From the NCBI RefSeq assembly GCF_002234675.1, contig NC_019862.2, positions 27,510,707-27,574,706 of the forward strand: 64,000 bases of DNA. The letters are read 5' to 3'. Positions 11,720 to 24,700 of the stretch are shown piece after piece. The notes under the pieces were generated by a model that worked only from the letters and a program-made list of their open reading frames with translations, did not search any database and was not told the origin of the DNA. Position numbers and translations under genes: made by a program. Position 1 is the stretch's first letter. The number at the start of each line of letters is the position of its first letter. The stretch is from Oryzias latipes. Taxonomy: Eukaryota > Chordata > Actinopteri > Beloniformes > Adrianichthyidae.

Positions 11720-12669
11720 CCTCGGCCGCGACGAGCACTTAACACTGAAAGCAACCTAAACCTAGTTAGTAACGAAGAAGTTCTGATAAACACCACTAGT
11801 CTTTGAACATTCATAATATACAGGACCTACACCTAATTCGTGTGCTTTACACCCGCTTATCCGTGTTTTTGTCGCAAGTTAGAGAGTTAATAACAAGAAT
11901 AGCAATAGATGATATTTATTCTACTGTAAAAGAAAATATTCTTTGAGCCATGGGATGTTCGGTTACTGTATAAAACTGCAATTCCACTACTGAGATGTAG
12001 CGAGTTGTGTTTTGTCCCCACCCAAGGTATTGATCCTCACGTCGTTTCCTCAGCCGTAGTCCTGTTGTAATCTGTTTTATGTCAGCTTTAGTGGTCCAAG
12101 GTGTGTGCGCGCTGCTGTCCGTGTGCAGGTGTGTTAAATATGAGTGCATGGGGTTGTTGTCAGTACGTTTTAACTACATGGTACTCTGATTGCGCTCCGT
12201 TAAACCCTTCGGTTTTTTGTTTTGTTGCATGTTCTGCATTTGTACACATGTGTCTCTTTTTATCTGTCAGACATGATTTGACATTTCTGTTTGATTCTTA
12301 ACGTTTGTTCAAGTTTTAATCCGTAGAGTAGAGCATTGCGGCTTCATCCGCAAAGGCTGTCACCTCTATGGAAACCATGGCAACTCAGTGCTTTGAAATC
12401 TGTTTTGCTGGAGACATCACAAGAGTGTGATGCAACTTTCTATTAAATGTTTTAGCCATTTTTCACGATGGAATCATTTTATATTTATGCAGTTGTACAT
12501 TTTTTTTTCCAAAGTGTGATGTTTGAATCCAATACCAAAGTTGCTGGTTTAGAACTTAGAGAATATCAGAGGCATCGCAGTATCCCGTGTAATAACATGC
12601 TTAGTTGGTGTGAAAATACTTAATTCAATGTTTAAGATCACAAAACCTGTCAGGAGTTCATTCTGTCAC

Positions 12670-12675
12670 TTTATT
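12670..12675 (-). terminator. Likely poly(A) signal of nme7
   Basis: TTTATT on the plus strand, that is AATAAA on the minus strand, about 90 bases beyond the nme7 stop at 12762-12764. It lies 22 bases from the plus-strand AATAAA, so the two genes end within each other. Confidence 0.5.
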
Positions 12676-12696
12676 TAATCTGCATAAGGCTGAAAC

Positions 12697-12702
12697 AATA
12701 AA
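12697..12702 (+). terminator. Likely poly(A) signal of atp1b1
   Basis: AATAAA about 980 bases after the atp1b1 stop, giving a long 3' UTR. An ATTAAA near 12442 is an alternative. Use of this signal would make the atp1b1 transcript overlap the nme7 3' UTR. Confidence 0.5.
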
Positions 12703-12761
12703 CAGAAAAATGGAGAGAAAAACTCAATTTTTTTTTTTTGGTATCAAATAAAACAAATATT

Positions 12762-15700
12762 TCATGTGTCCAAGATCTTGAAGAAGTACTGCACCTGAAA
12801 AAGAGAGTGAACACTGTCAGGAGATCTGTGTGACGCCTCATTGTTTGATGTCACTGGAAACTCTGCACCAGCTCTTGCTTGGTCAATATGTCTTGGGAAA
12901 ATGGCAGCTCAGTCAGTCGCCAGCTAATGTTTAACAAGGAGGCATTTGTCCAGGCGACAGATCAGGAGTTTTCCTGAACAATGACGTCGGACGGTTCAGG
13001 CCCACACTCTGCAAAAACAATGCTTTTGTTTGAAATTCCCCGGCCCTTCTTGTTCTCCTCAAAGCCAGCGTGATCTGAGGCTGCCCCAGCCCACGGAGCG
13101 AGGTCACGAGACGTTTGCAAACACAAAGAACGTCGGGGCTCATGGCTGTTCTGTTTTTGCTAAAGGAAAGGTGGTCGCCTATGCATGAACCAAAGGACAA
13201 AGTGCAAGGAACAATGTGGATGGGTGCTACCCACCTCCAAAACCCCGTCTTCAGGGAGGTCTGTGCAGTGGACAGCGTTCCGTACTTTGTCTTTGCCGTA
13301 CAGGGCGCGCAGCGTGTTGGGCCGAAGATGCCGTGCGATTTCCTGTTGAAGGAAAACATCTCCATTGTGGAATTCAACTGAAACTTAAGTTATCAGGAAC
13401 AAAGGGGAACTGGAGCGGCACACATGCGGTCTGAATTCACAGAGATTTTGACACAGCACATCCTGTTCTCAAGGGTGTTACTAAATCACCGATTACTCAG
13501 CAAAGCAACATGTGATCCTTTAGAAGTGTGGAAAAAAGCTCACCTCTCATTCGAAGTGGAAACAATCTGATTACCTAAACTGTTCTCAGTTCTTTTCCTG
13601 TGGTTCCAAACCACCTCAGACATATAAAAGCCCTGAAAATAACAGGTTTTTGCTCAGAAACAGCAGGGACTTCTTTCTGGGAAAAAGTATTTATCTCGAA
13701 AAAAGGGCTTCCTTTCAAGATCAGACACTCCCAAGGTCAAAGCTGGGCTGAGAGTCTCCAGGAAATGTAACCCTCCCACAGGGTTCTTCATCAGCTGGAG
13801 AGAATTCAATTCAGCAAGAAGACCGTTGGTCAAAGAGTGTGGTAACGCACGAGTCGTGCAGATGAAGCTGTCGTAGATGTTCGGTTACTGCAGGCTGAGT
13901 CTGGTGGCAGAGAAACGGTTACTGCGCTGACGTACACCAGAGTGCACAGGATGCAGGAAAAAGATTCAAGGGCAGCCCAGCACCGGCCTTGTCTTTAAAG
14001 GCATCCATTGTCTTCCCAAACAAAAATGCTCCTTCAAAACAAACACGTTCAAAAGATTGTGGAAGTGAAGCTCAAGAGACTCCGTCTGAAAGAACAGGAA
14101 GTGTGGACCAACTGAGCTCTGCTTTGGCTTCAGTTAACCCACCAAGACAATCAATCACTAAGAGCTTAACCTGCAAGTTAACTAAAATTCACTGAATTTA
14201 GAACATCGAAGATATTTTAAACGTTTCAGGGAAGTTCAAAAGGTGGATTTTTAGCTACATTATTTTTGAATGTTACTGAGGAAAGTCTTTTCCATTAGCT
14301 TTCACGCACCTAGGTGTGTGACGTTTGTTCTTCATATTTAAGTCAGTTAAACCCCAGAAACGAACCAATCAGATGCCGCAGTATGTGGTGCCGGATGCCC
14401 CCCACCCTAAACGTTCAAAATGTTTGCCCAACAGACAGCACTGATGGGTCCAACATGGCGACGTCCATTTCGTCATAAAGTGGCGACTGAATTGACCTCA
14501 TTTGGTTGGAGCTGAGAGAACGCCATTTTCTATGGGTGACGTCACACTCGGTCCACTGAGTCACATATCTCTAAACGCCACCGCACGGCGACCCAAATGT
14601 GCGTTTTTTTAGGAAATCGGTCAGGTGGCCGCACGGCGACATTTGTAAGCAGGACCCGGCAGTCGCATTTTTACACGCTGCAGAGGTTTTAAGAAAAGTA
14701 CAAAATTTTTTTGACATCAGTCAGTGGCTGCCCGGGAACATTTGATTAACAGCAGGAAGGCAGCCGTACGATAATTAGATAATTGAAGGGTCTTCAAGAT
14801 GATCAGCCGATTTCAGATCGTCGCCCTCCAGCCACCATCCCATTGTTAGACATTGTGCAGTACCAGCGCGGGCACCTGAAATGGGCTGCTGACCTGGGTC
14901 AGGGGCCCGGCGATGACCAATCTGGCGATTCCCTGTCACCGTGGGCCCTGCATATAAATGGGGAGACGCCATTGAAGCTGCATTGATGCTCTTCATCTGA
15001 TGAAGACTCCTGTTGTCGGACTGCTTGGACCTTTTGTTTGGGTTTCTTGGGAGGCATGTTGTTGTAGATTTATAAATTGACAAGATTACATAATGTGTGC
15101 TCGAAATCCGAGTTGCAAATGACCAGTAGTCCAGAATGGCCTGCCCCCCCCGGTGGCCCTTGATATGGACATCCGCCATCCGGAGACATTTACACATCGT
15201 TTAATCAGAGCTCTGCGATCCGTCTGCCACCGCCCTGTGGTCGCCCAATTTCGTACTAGCATCATCCCCGCCTGATGGCCGCAGTCTACACTTATGACCA
15301 CGCCCAAAAAATCTTGAAGATTCTGCCAATGCATCTTCATCACGCGGTGGCAGTTGTATTTGCAGTACTGTCTGTGGGGGAAGTGTTATGATATGGGACT
15401 TAGTAGGGATGAATAAAGTTAGGTGACCACCTGAGGAAAATAAACATCCATAAATGAGCTTTTTGGATGTGCCCAAGAAGAGTCATCAGCTGAAGATTGT
15501 GATAAAAACTCAAACCAATCTTTCTGATATTTAAAGGGACCTCAACAAGGAGAATCAATGTTAGTCCTCTGTGTGCCGTTTATCCAGAGAAGATATGCTC
15601 CTAGTTGACCTGTCCATGCTGCTGCTGCTTCCTAATGAGTCTCTGAGGAGGAGAAATTAGGCACAAATGTCCTAAGTTAAAACAATATTCCAAGAAAAAG

Positions 15701-18700
15701 CTCTGTTCTCTGTAATCGCATTATCTGCCTATAAGAGGCTTGGCGTTCTGCGTTTTTAATGACTGTAACAGTGTACAGGGCTCCTGCACCGACTGCTGGA
15801 TTGCGTGGATAGGAACGGCCGGAGCACAGCGACCTTGTGGTCACATGATTGTCCAGAAATGTTTGATCCTTAACGCACTGCTGCCTGCCACACCCATCTG
15901 TGGAAAAAGAGCCACGAGACAGTACAGACGTGTACTTTCAGGTAAAAGCAAAGAATGCTGGGTGAAACTTTAACACTGGTCCCAGCAGAATGATGAGGGT
16001 TTCTTCTTTCTGTGTCCACAGGAAGACTGCAGTTTGGAACGAAATGTTGAAATGGAATCTTCTAACATACTAAATGTGATCTGCATTTTTTTTTTAAAAA
16101 GGTGAAAAAGATAGTTTCATTTCATTGAAGGTGTTCCTGAGTGTGTCTCTTGCTCCATCCCCTTCTCAGTTGGAGCCACTTCTCTCATCAAGACGACAGT
16201 ATGAAGCCCAGTTCCTCTGGATAGTTTAGCTCAAAAAGCTCGGTTCGAGTCCGCCTGCCTGCCTCCCAGCCTTTCAGTCCATCTTTCCAAAACCAAAGTG
16301 AAATCTACTCTGCTCTCAATAAACTGTCATCCACCAGCCTGTTGTCTGCTGTTTTGGATCCATCCAGCCTTCTCCTTACAACACTAATCAGGACTTCTTC
16401 TTATGGATCTCTCCAGCTCTTCTTGTTGATGTTCTTGGCTCTGTGAGTATTGGCCCGACAGTTTAGGTAGACGTCTGTGTCTTGGTGGATGTGCCTTTGA
16501 GCCAAACAGTTTTTCCTCAGATGTCTGAGCGGTCCCGCCTCCTGCTGCCCCTAAGTCATCACTGTTCACTGATGAACCTCCGAGGCCTTTGCAGAACACT
16601 GACATTTAAAGTCACATGGGTTTACAGTGGATTTAGTCTTTTAATTTTTACTTTTACATCCTATTTTTACAGTTTATTTTGATCTAAATCCATCTTTATT
16701 AACTAGACATTAATAATAATATCCATGTTTCCTTTTCAAACAAATACTTTTTAAAGCATAAAAACTGCATTTTTACTTTTTCTTTTCTGTACTAAACCAT
16801 GATTTTCTTAATAAAGGTTCTACCTTTGTGCGATTAAAATCCCCGATTATGTAAAAATTCTGTTCCTTAACAAACAAAGAGGGTTTTAGAAAAGGATTTA
16901 GAAAAATCTAAATCTAAGTCTAGCCACTTAAAATTTCCTTCTGGATTATTAAAGTCTATCTATCTATCTATCTATCTATCTTTAAAATGAAATGCTGAAT
17001 CGTGAACTTATAAATCTAAATCACAGTAGGGCTGCACGATATGAGGAAAACTCGCGATATGCGATATTGGTGATTAATATTGCGATAACGATATAATTCG
17101 CGGTGTATAAACAATTAGCAAAACAACCAAAAACATAATTTCCGTGTTCACTGCAACAGTTTAAAAATTAGACTCCAAATGACCCTCGTCGACGTAGGAG
17201 GCAAACATCAAACATAAAAGGGCTCATCTGATTGATCAACAACGTAAACGGGTCCTTCCGATTGGTTAAATGCATAAAGGGATTTATTTCATTTGTTCAA
17301 TATTTCAAGCTGCCATGAGATTGTTTTAGCAAATTTAAGGTAACCATTTATTGCGATTTTCGCCGTCTTTTTCGGTATGCATATTGCACAGCTTAATGTC
17401 GCGATAACGATAAATTTGCGGTATATTGTGCAGGCCTAAATCACAGGGACTCTGTAGTTTGGCAGTGACACCTAACTACTGTATTATGTTTATGGTTGTA
17501 GTGCAACAAAACATGAGAGTAAAAGAGTTCAAATTCGATCACAAACACTAAAGTTAGCAGCTCTTCAGGAAATATTTTCTCTAAAACAGTCTTAACTCCT
17601 TAAATGAAAAACAAAAGAGGAGGATGGATAATGTTTCATGTATTATCTTCACTGCAGAGAACGTTAGAGGTCATCCTGAAAAGCTAGCTGCCAAAAAAAC
17701 CAAACAAGCTAAACTGCTAAATTAGAAGTCTTTCTCCAAGGATTACAGAAGAAAGTCAATAGATGGTGCTGAAGCAGGTGATAGCCTTTCATGTTTACTA
17801 CAGAGCGGTATCTTTGCTCCACAGAGACAGACCATATCCATTTTCACAAACCCATTAAGAGCAGAAAAAAGAAAAATCAATATTTTCATCAATGTATTTC
17901 TCTGCTGTAACAGGAAACTCCACGTTTCAGAGCTATTTTTAGACTCCACATCTGGGATCACTGTGGTGTTGTGTAGACGGGGACAGATGTATTTAAATGT
18001 GGGGGGGCGTTTGGTCTGGCGGGGTCCGGCTCGTCTAACAGAGGAGGGCTGTGTCTGTCCACTCTGTTAGGAGGACATGTCACGAGATGGAGCGCAGCCT
18101 CATGACTGAGGGACTGACTCAGCGGAGGGTGGAGGTGTCCGAGTCCCACCACCCAAAAAGGTGATTCACCTTCACGATGAAATAAGTTTAAGGTCAATGC
18201 CTCCCATTGTTTTTTTTTCCTATTTGACATGAGCTGGTTATGGATTAGTCAGCTGGAATGAATGAATAATCAATTCCTCCCACAAACAGCTGAACCTCAT
18301 AGACATTTTCACACAGTCCAGAGCCGTGCCGTTTGTGCATTTGGCTCTCCAACAATAATCTCAAAAGACGAACGCGGTCTGTGGGAAAGCTCCGCAGACA
18401 TCTGCTGGCTGCCAAGCAGCCGCCTGATGGCCTCTGTGCATCGGCGACTTTCTGCTCGCGCGGCAATTCCAACAACCCAGTTCCACCGTGAGCCGGGAGT
18501 GCTGATGTGTCAGACGGCACCGGGGTGAGCCCGGGGTCACGCGCTGATGAAACCGCAGGGCCCACACATCGGAGGCAATCAGACAAGTTACAGAACTCCG
18601 AGTGGAGTCAACAGATGAAAGACTAGTGTTTACCTGGAAGGATGAAAAACAGAAAGACACAGCAAGAATCTACTTTTACATCTACAGCGGCTTATAAAAG

Positions 18701-21700
18701 GCTGTCTGTGGCAGTTTTCTCTAAAGAACTCAGCTAATGCAGGCATGCAGGGCAGTTTGTGTCTATATTAAATGTTACGTTTGTGCTCCTAAAAGAGGCT
18801 TTTCCTTCTCTGAAAGGGAAATGATGTGTTGCTAAACACAGAACGCAATGGCACAGAAAAGGGAAATTTCAGCACAAAAATCTTTGAGACTCTTGAACAG
18901 CCTTCACAGCTGAGTCATGGGCAGCCACCGCGCGTGGGAAGAAGCGTGCAGGTACGGTGTCATAGCAACCCAGCAGCGTGTCTTATCATTAGATTTCACA
19001 TCATGTTCTAGAACAGCCCTGCAGCTGCAGCAGCACCAAACACACAACGGTTCCTCTCAAGTGTTCGTTTTCTGATATGCTTGTTTGTCCTAAATGTACA
19101 TTGTGCCAACTATACACTCAAGCGTTCACAAACAAAAGATTGTTTTTCTACTGGACTCAAGTTTTTTTCAACACATCAGTCCCGGACTTCATAAAACAAC
19201 TAAAATACTCTGAAAAATCTCTGAGGCAGAAAGGGAAAAGGATTGGCATGAAGTTGGCTTTACTCGGAAAGAGCAAACATAACCGTGTGAGGAGGATCCA
19301 ACTGGGGAAAATACTCACTGGATCAGCCGGGCCGCAGAATTCCCTGAAGGTCTTGGGTGTGTCTGTGCCTCGGATCTCCAGAGCCATGCAGGGTCCAGAG
19401 CACAGCTCCGTCACCATACCCTGACAGCACATGCAAGCAAGCAGGCGGGTGTTTTCTTTTTGTGCAAAAATCAAAGCAAACATCTCTTGTCGTTTGCTTT
19501 TTGCGGGGGAAAAAGCCCACGATGAGATGGTTGGTACTCACAGGATACTCTAAAACAACCCCTTTGTAAACCTCATAGAACTCCTCTGCGTTCACCCGCT
19601 CCATGTTGAACTGTCAAAAACAGAAACACAAACTCAGGAACGTGCGCACGTGAAGCTTTCTTACCCGAACACGTAAATGATTCACATTCAAACCCAGTTT
19701 AGAGCCCAAAAGACAGCAGAAATGTTCAAGTTTTACCATCTGAAGTGCAGAGATTTCAAATCCAGCTGCAGATATGGAGTTGAGGATCTTCCCTGTGAGA
19801 CCTGTGAACACATCAAAGGGCTTCATGTCCTCCAGCTTTTGTGAGTTTTATCCAATAAATCAGACTTTTGGCTTACATTAAATGAAGCAAAACCAACAGT
19901 ATTGTTACTTAAATGCTGTAACTCAGTCTCAGTTTCTGTGGAAACTGAAGGTGATCCTTTTACGTGCATGTCACTGTGTCCATGCGTTTTAGTAGAAATG
20001 ATGGAACAGATCTGCATAAGTTACAGTGAAGGTCAGGCGGCTGCAGCAACACATGTGAAAGAGGGCGCCAGCCTCAGGATCTCCGTCAGCCAATGGCAAA
20101 AGCAGCTTGTGTCCGCCTCACGCAGACATTTTCCATCAATTCCTCCTGCTGCAGTGAACAACCACAGCTTTCACATTGAGAGGCTCGGTCAGCCCTGTCA
20201 GATTTTCTTCTGGTTCTGTCACAGTCTGGCTAAATGCAACAGGTAATAAACCCCCCCCTGAGCCCCCTGTGCACTCCCCAGACAGCGGCAGACAGCAGTC
20301 TGCTTTAGATACGCATAACTCAGCTCCCACAGCAGCTGCTGCTGTTGCTAGGTGATCCTATTCTGGGTGCCTGGCAACAGAAACTTCTCTGTTCCAGTCA
20401 TGTCTGGGTGTAATTTCAGTCACAACTTCCTTTATCATGGCCATGATAGGCTGCGTCTAGTCATAGCTGTCCCGTAAATGAGTTACTTGAGGGATTCTTG
20501 AGGGGAATGGGAGCGAGCGCTTCGGCACACTTTGTCCTCAGCTGGACGACCTGTTCAGGCCGAGTTTCTATTCTCGGCTCAGACCAAATATATTCCCAGG
20601 GGACTGAAGGTAAACACTGCAAGCTGACTTTAAAATAGTCAAACTGTTTCGAACACTGAGGCTACGCTATCTGCAAATGCTCCGCTCCTAAGAATAAATA
20701 TCAGAAAAATGGAACATTTAACACGGAAGACTATGCATACTTCACTTTAATCCCATTCAGAGTTTGGTAAACAAAGATGCCAAAAAAAGATCAGTGGATT
20801 CTTACAGCTCCCCAAATGAAACAAATACACCCATGGATGAAGAATTACTCAAACCACTCTGTCACCATTTATCTGACCAGGAGTAAGGTGAACTGTAGAA
20901 ACAGAGACTGAAAAGTAAGTGTACCTCATGATACAACTTTTAGATAAAACAGTTAGCTTCCTTCACTGGGGTCAGTGGTTACGACTTAACATCCAGTCCT
21001 CCAAAAAGTCATTTTAGTCAGGCTCAGATCTGAGTTTCTGAGTCCCACTTTGATCAGACGTTTTTTTCAGGACATAGTTTCAGCAGAGCAGCAGTAGTTC
21101 ATCCCACGCCCACCTCTGAGTGGTGGGCTGTTGGCATGGAGTAAGCCCTCCCCCCATTTCCCATCATCCATCTCCACGCCCTCCTATCTTACAGCCTCTC
21201 ACAACCCCAACATAACATTAACGGTGCAACAAAATTGGCGAGCGATACTGGAGCTTTCCAGTTTTGAGCCAGATGTCAGATCAGGCGAGGAAAACAAATT
21301 TGAACGTGGATCTATTTGTCCATCAGTGGATCCATCTGAATGGAGCGGAGCAGGGAGCTTGTGGCTCCCATGTCACTACAAGCTGATTCACAACTGTTTG
21401 AATCATTAAATAAATACTCAGAAACGTGTTTTCAATCTGCATGTCCCTAGTATATGTCCTCTACCATGAGAAAAGTGCTATGGGAACACATGAAAATCCC
21501 CAAAGAATTTCATCAAAGTGGATCTTTTGGTGTGTCACTGCAACATGCTGATTCCTTTCCTCACAGCCATTTTTTATTTTATTTTTTTATAACAGTGTGA
21601 GGCATTGGGGAAACCTGGTTACTGTATTCACTGAGAGTACATTTGGACGACAAAGACTGGACATTCTCCACTCCACTCAGAAACAAAAGCTGCATTCCCA

Positions 21701-24700
21701 TGAGGCCTTGTCCGTTCACTCTAAACGGATTAATGGGATTCCCACTTCCTGCCACTTTTATGGAGCTCTGGAGGCCGTGGGCTCAACTGACTGAAGCTGA
21801 GTTACAGAATGTTTGACAGAACACATTGTAATATGGATGGGAACTTGGTGAGAAGCAAGCAGTGCGATGTACTTCAATACGTTTGTGAAACTAGTGTATT
21901 TGCAGACCAGTTCATCTCAAACAATAATCAGTTGGAAATGCTTCCTCCGCTCATGTGACATCCCAGGAGCAAACACAGCCTGGCTCACGTCAAAAGCAGA
22001 ATAATCCCTCCAAACCCAACAAAGGAGAGAGATAAGGACCAACTTCCTGTCCCGAATGGAAACTCCTTTGTGTGGAGGCCGACAGTTAGCTAGGATTTAG
22101 TGGGCTCACAAATGCCGTGAAAAACAAAGCAATTGCCTCCACACTCCACTGTTCTGTGGTTGATCTACAAAAAGCCTTCTCTGACACAAAAGTGTGACCT
22201 TTTACACACAAACACAAAAAATATATATATATATCTGTCCTGTTGATTTGAGGCCACAGCAACCTCTGATCCTCAGGTGAAGTGAATGCTGTCAGAACAA
22301 TGGGTGAGAAAAGCCACAAAGGCCAAGTTGGGCAAAAAAATGTGAGACCTCCAGATGTGAAATGTCTCTGAACTGTACTGAGAGATCATAAATATCATGA
22401 GCAACCTTAGCTGAGGCCAAAGTTTGTAACAAAACAGTCTTTAGGGACCGGTGTTTGGGGTCAGAATCAAGGAAGACTGATGGAAGACTCCCTCTAGCAG
22501 GAAGTGAGGACAGCTGGTAAACAGGTAGAAGTCTGCACAGTCCCTTCACTGGACTAAGAAAAGTATTAATAACTTTAAATACATATTAGGAACCAGATTA
22601 TGGTATATTTTTTAAAAAAAGTTAAGAAAAACACGGTAAGATTAGAAAAAATTCTTTCTCTCACTGCTCTTCAAGCATTTTCACAGATCTGATCTGATGA
22701 TCATTAAATCTAAGTGAAACATTGTTCCATCTGTGTGTGTTGGATGTGTATGTGCAAATACCTCTATTTATGATTAGGAAAAATCATGATGTCAACAGGA
22801 AAGCACCATTTTCTTTATTTTCTAAGCAGTTTATGTATTAACATCTAAAACAGATTTTAATGTATGTATTTTTTATGTCGATTGTCTTTTTCCTTCATTT
22901 TTAATGCTGAAATGTCTTGAAATAAATCAAATCCATCAATTTGAAAAAAGAAAAGATCAACTATAGGATGTTGGCCATTTGTCCTTCAGAGCCAACAGCA
23001 TACATAGGATTGCTGCTGGAGACATTTGAAGAGAATCTTGTTTGTCAAGCATTAATTCCTGCAGCAAAGCTTTCCTTGTGCTGGAACCACCATCCAGCTG
23101 TTGTCACGACAACACCAGATGGAGGATTGCCTGGCGCCCTGATTGGCATTAATTACATGCTAAGGCTGTTATGCTCCAGTTTCAACCCTTCCAGTGCTCT
23201 TTCCAGGGTCCGGATGATAAAACAGACTTCTCTGCTTGTGACGGCATTTCTCTGTCGATCGCTGCACAGTGGGAGCTTCCACAGAACCCTCCAGCAAGAA
23301 AACCTTGGAACTAGACATAGGTGTGTTTATTTTTGATGTAAAACTGGGCTTTTTGGTGGTTCAGACCATCACTACACCACCACCATGCTTTACAGTGGGA
23401 ATGCTGTATTTGGCTACCTCCAAATACAGCATTCGCTACGGCGGGTCCTTTCTGCAGAGACCGTAAAGCTGTCGTCCTCTTTTATTTCAAAAAGAATTGA
23501 ACTAGTACTGCTTTTAACCAGCATGTTTTAATTATGTACCACTATAAAGATAAATGTATAATCATTTAATAGTAAAAAATAAACAACTTTAGCACAAGAT
23601 TTTTCTCTTTGAGAAAAATAGCTGCTTCCTTTAGATCTGGCGGTGCCTGAACGCAACATCAGACCAGAAAATGAGTAAATGACTCAGTAATGAAGAAATA
23701 CTTATTTAGCAGCCATTTAGCCTTTTAACTCTTTATCCAGCTTTAAAATCACATCAACTTTTCCGCTGGAAATTGACTCCAGAAGTGAGATCACCACCAT
23801 CTCCTGAATACAAAATAGGGCTCTTGATTCTATAAAAAGAACAGACATTATTGTATTAGAGCTGCATGTCTGAGTCACACTGCCGTCCTGATGTACAGAG
23901 AGGAAGAAATGACAGCAGCCACCAACAATCACTGCAGATATACACGGGGGGGCCTTTCGATCCAGATAAGGTTTTATAACCGTTACAGCTGCTCCATAGT
24001 GGTTTCCATTCAACAAACCATGGTTGTGCTTATTACACAACAGCAACATGAGGGGGAAAAAAGCCACAAAATGGGCTGTAAATGTTTGAGTGGATCATGG
24101 CGGATGCGTCTGCACGCTGACATGGCATTAATACACACCGGAATGCTCCAAACAATCGGACCACATTTACAAAGGTTGCTGTTCCCCAGAAAAAGGTGCA
24201 TTTCCTGCAAAAAACAACAGGTTTAACTATAAGCAGAAAAAGAAAATTCAAAACAGTAATCAATGATTGAACGTTCAAGCAAGTGCTGGATGAAATTAGA
24301 TAAGGAAGCTAATAAATGCTAATGGCTGATATGAACTCCAAAGGCTGCAGCCATAGCTAATCTGAGAGAGAACATTTTATTATTACGGTACTTCAAAAAT
24401 GTAAATATTGAGGACTAAAAAGGCCAAAGATAGCAACATTTGAAAAACAGTGACAAGAAAAATCATGTCAATGTCCGAAAAAAGGAAGAATACTTGAAAT
24501 GAAAAACTGGATTCTGAACCATTTGACAAATGAAGCAGCGCTACAAGAAGCTCTCAAGACAAAAAACAACTGAATGACGGCAGAAACGTTCAAGTTTAAC
24601 GGAAATTTCTAGCTTAAAGCGATACTTTTTAGAAGAAGTTTAAGCTTTGTCTTTCATACCAGGTATAACAGCACAATATTTTTTTAAAAACTAATAAATA

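Noticed and set aside
16225-16260. tRNA gene suggested by GGTTCGAGTCC
   Set aside because: A perfect B-box-like string is present, but there is no A box at the right distance and no acceptor stem pairing.
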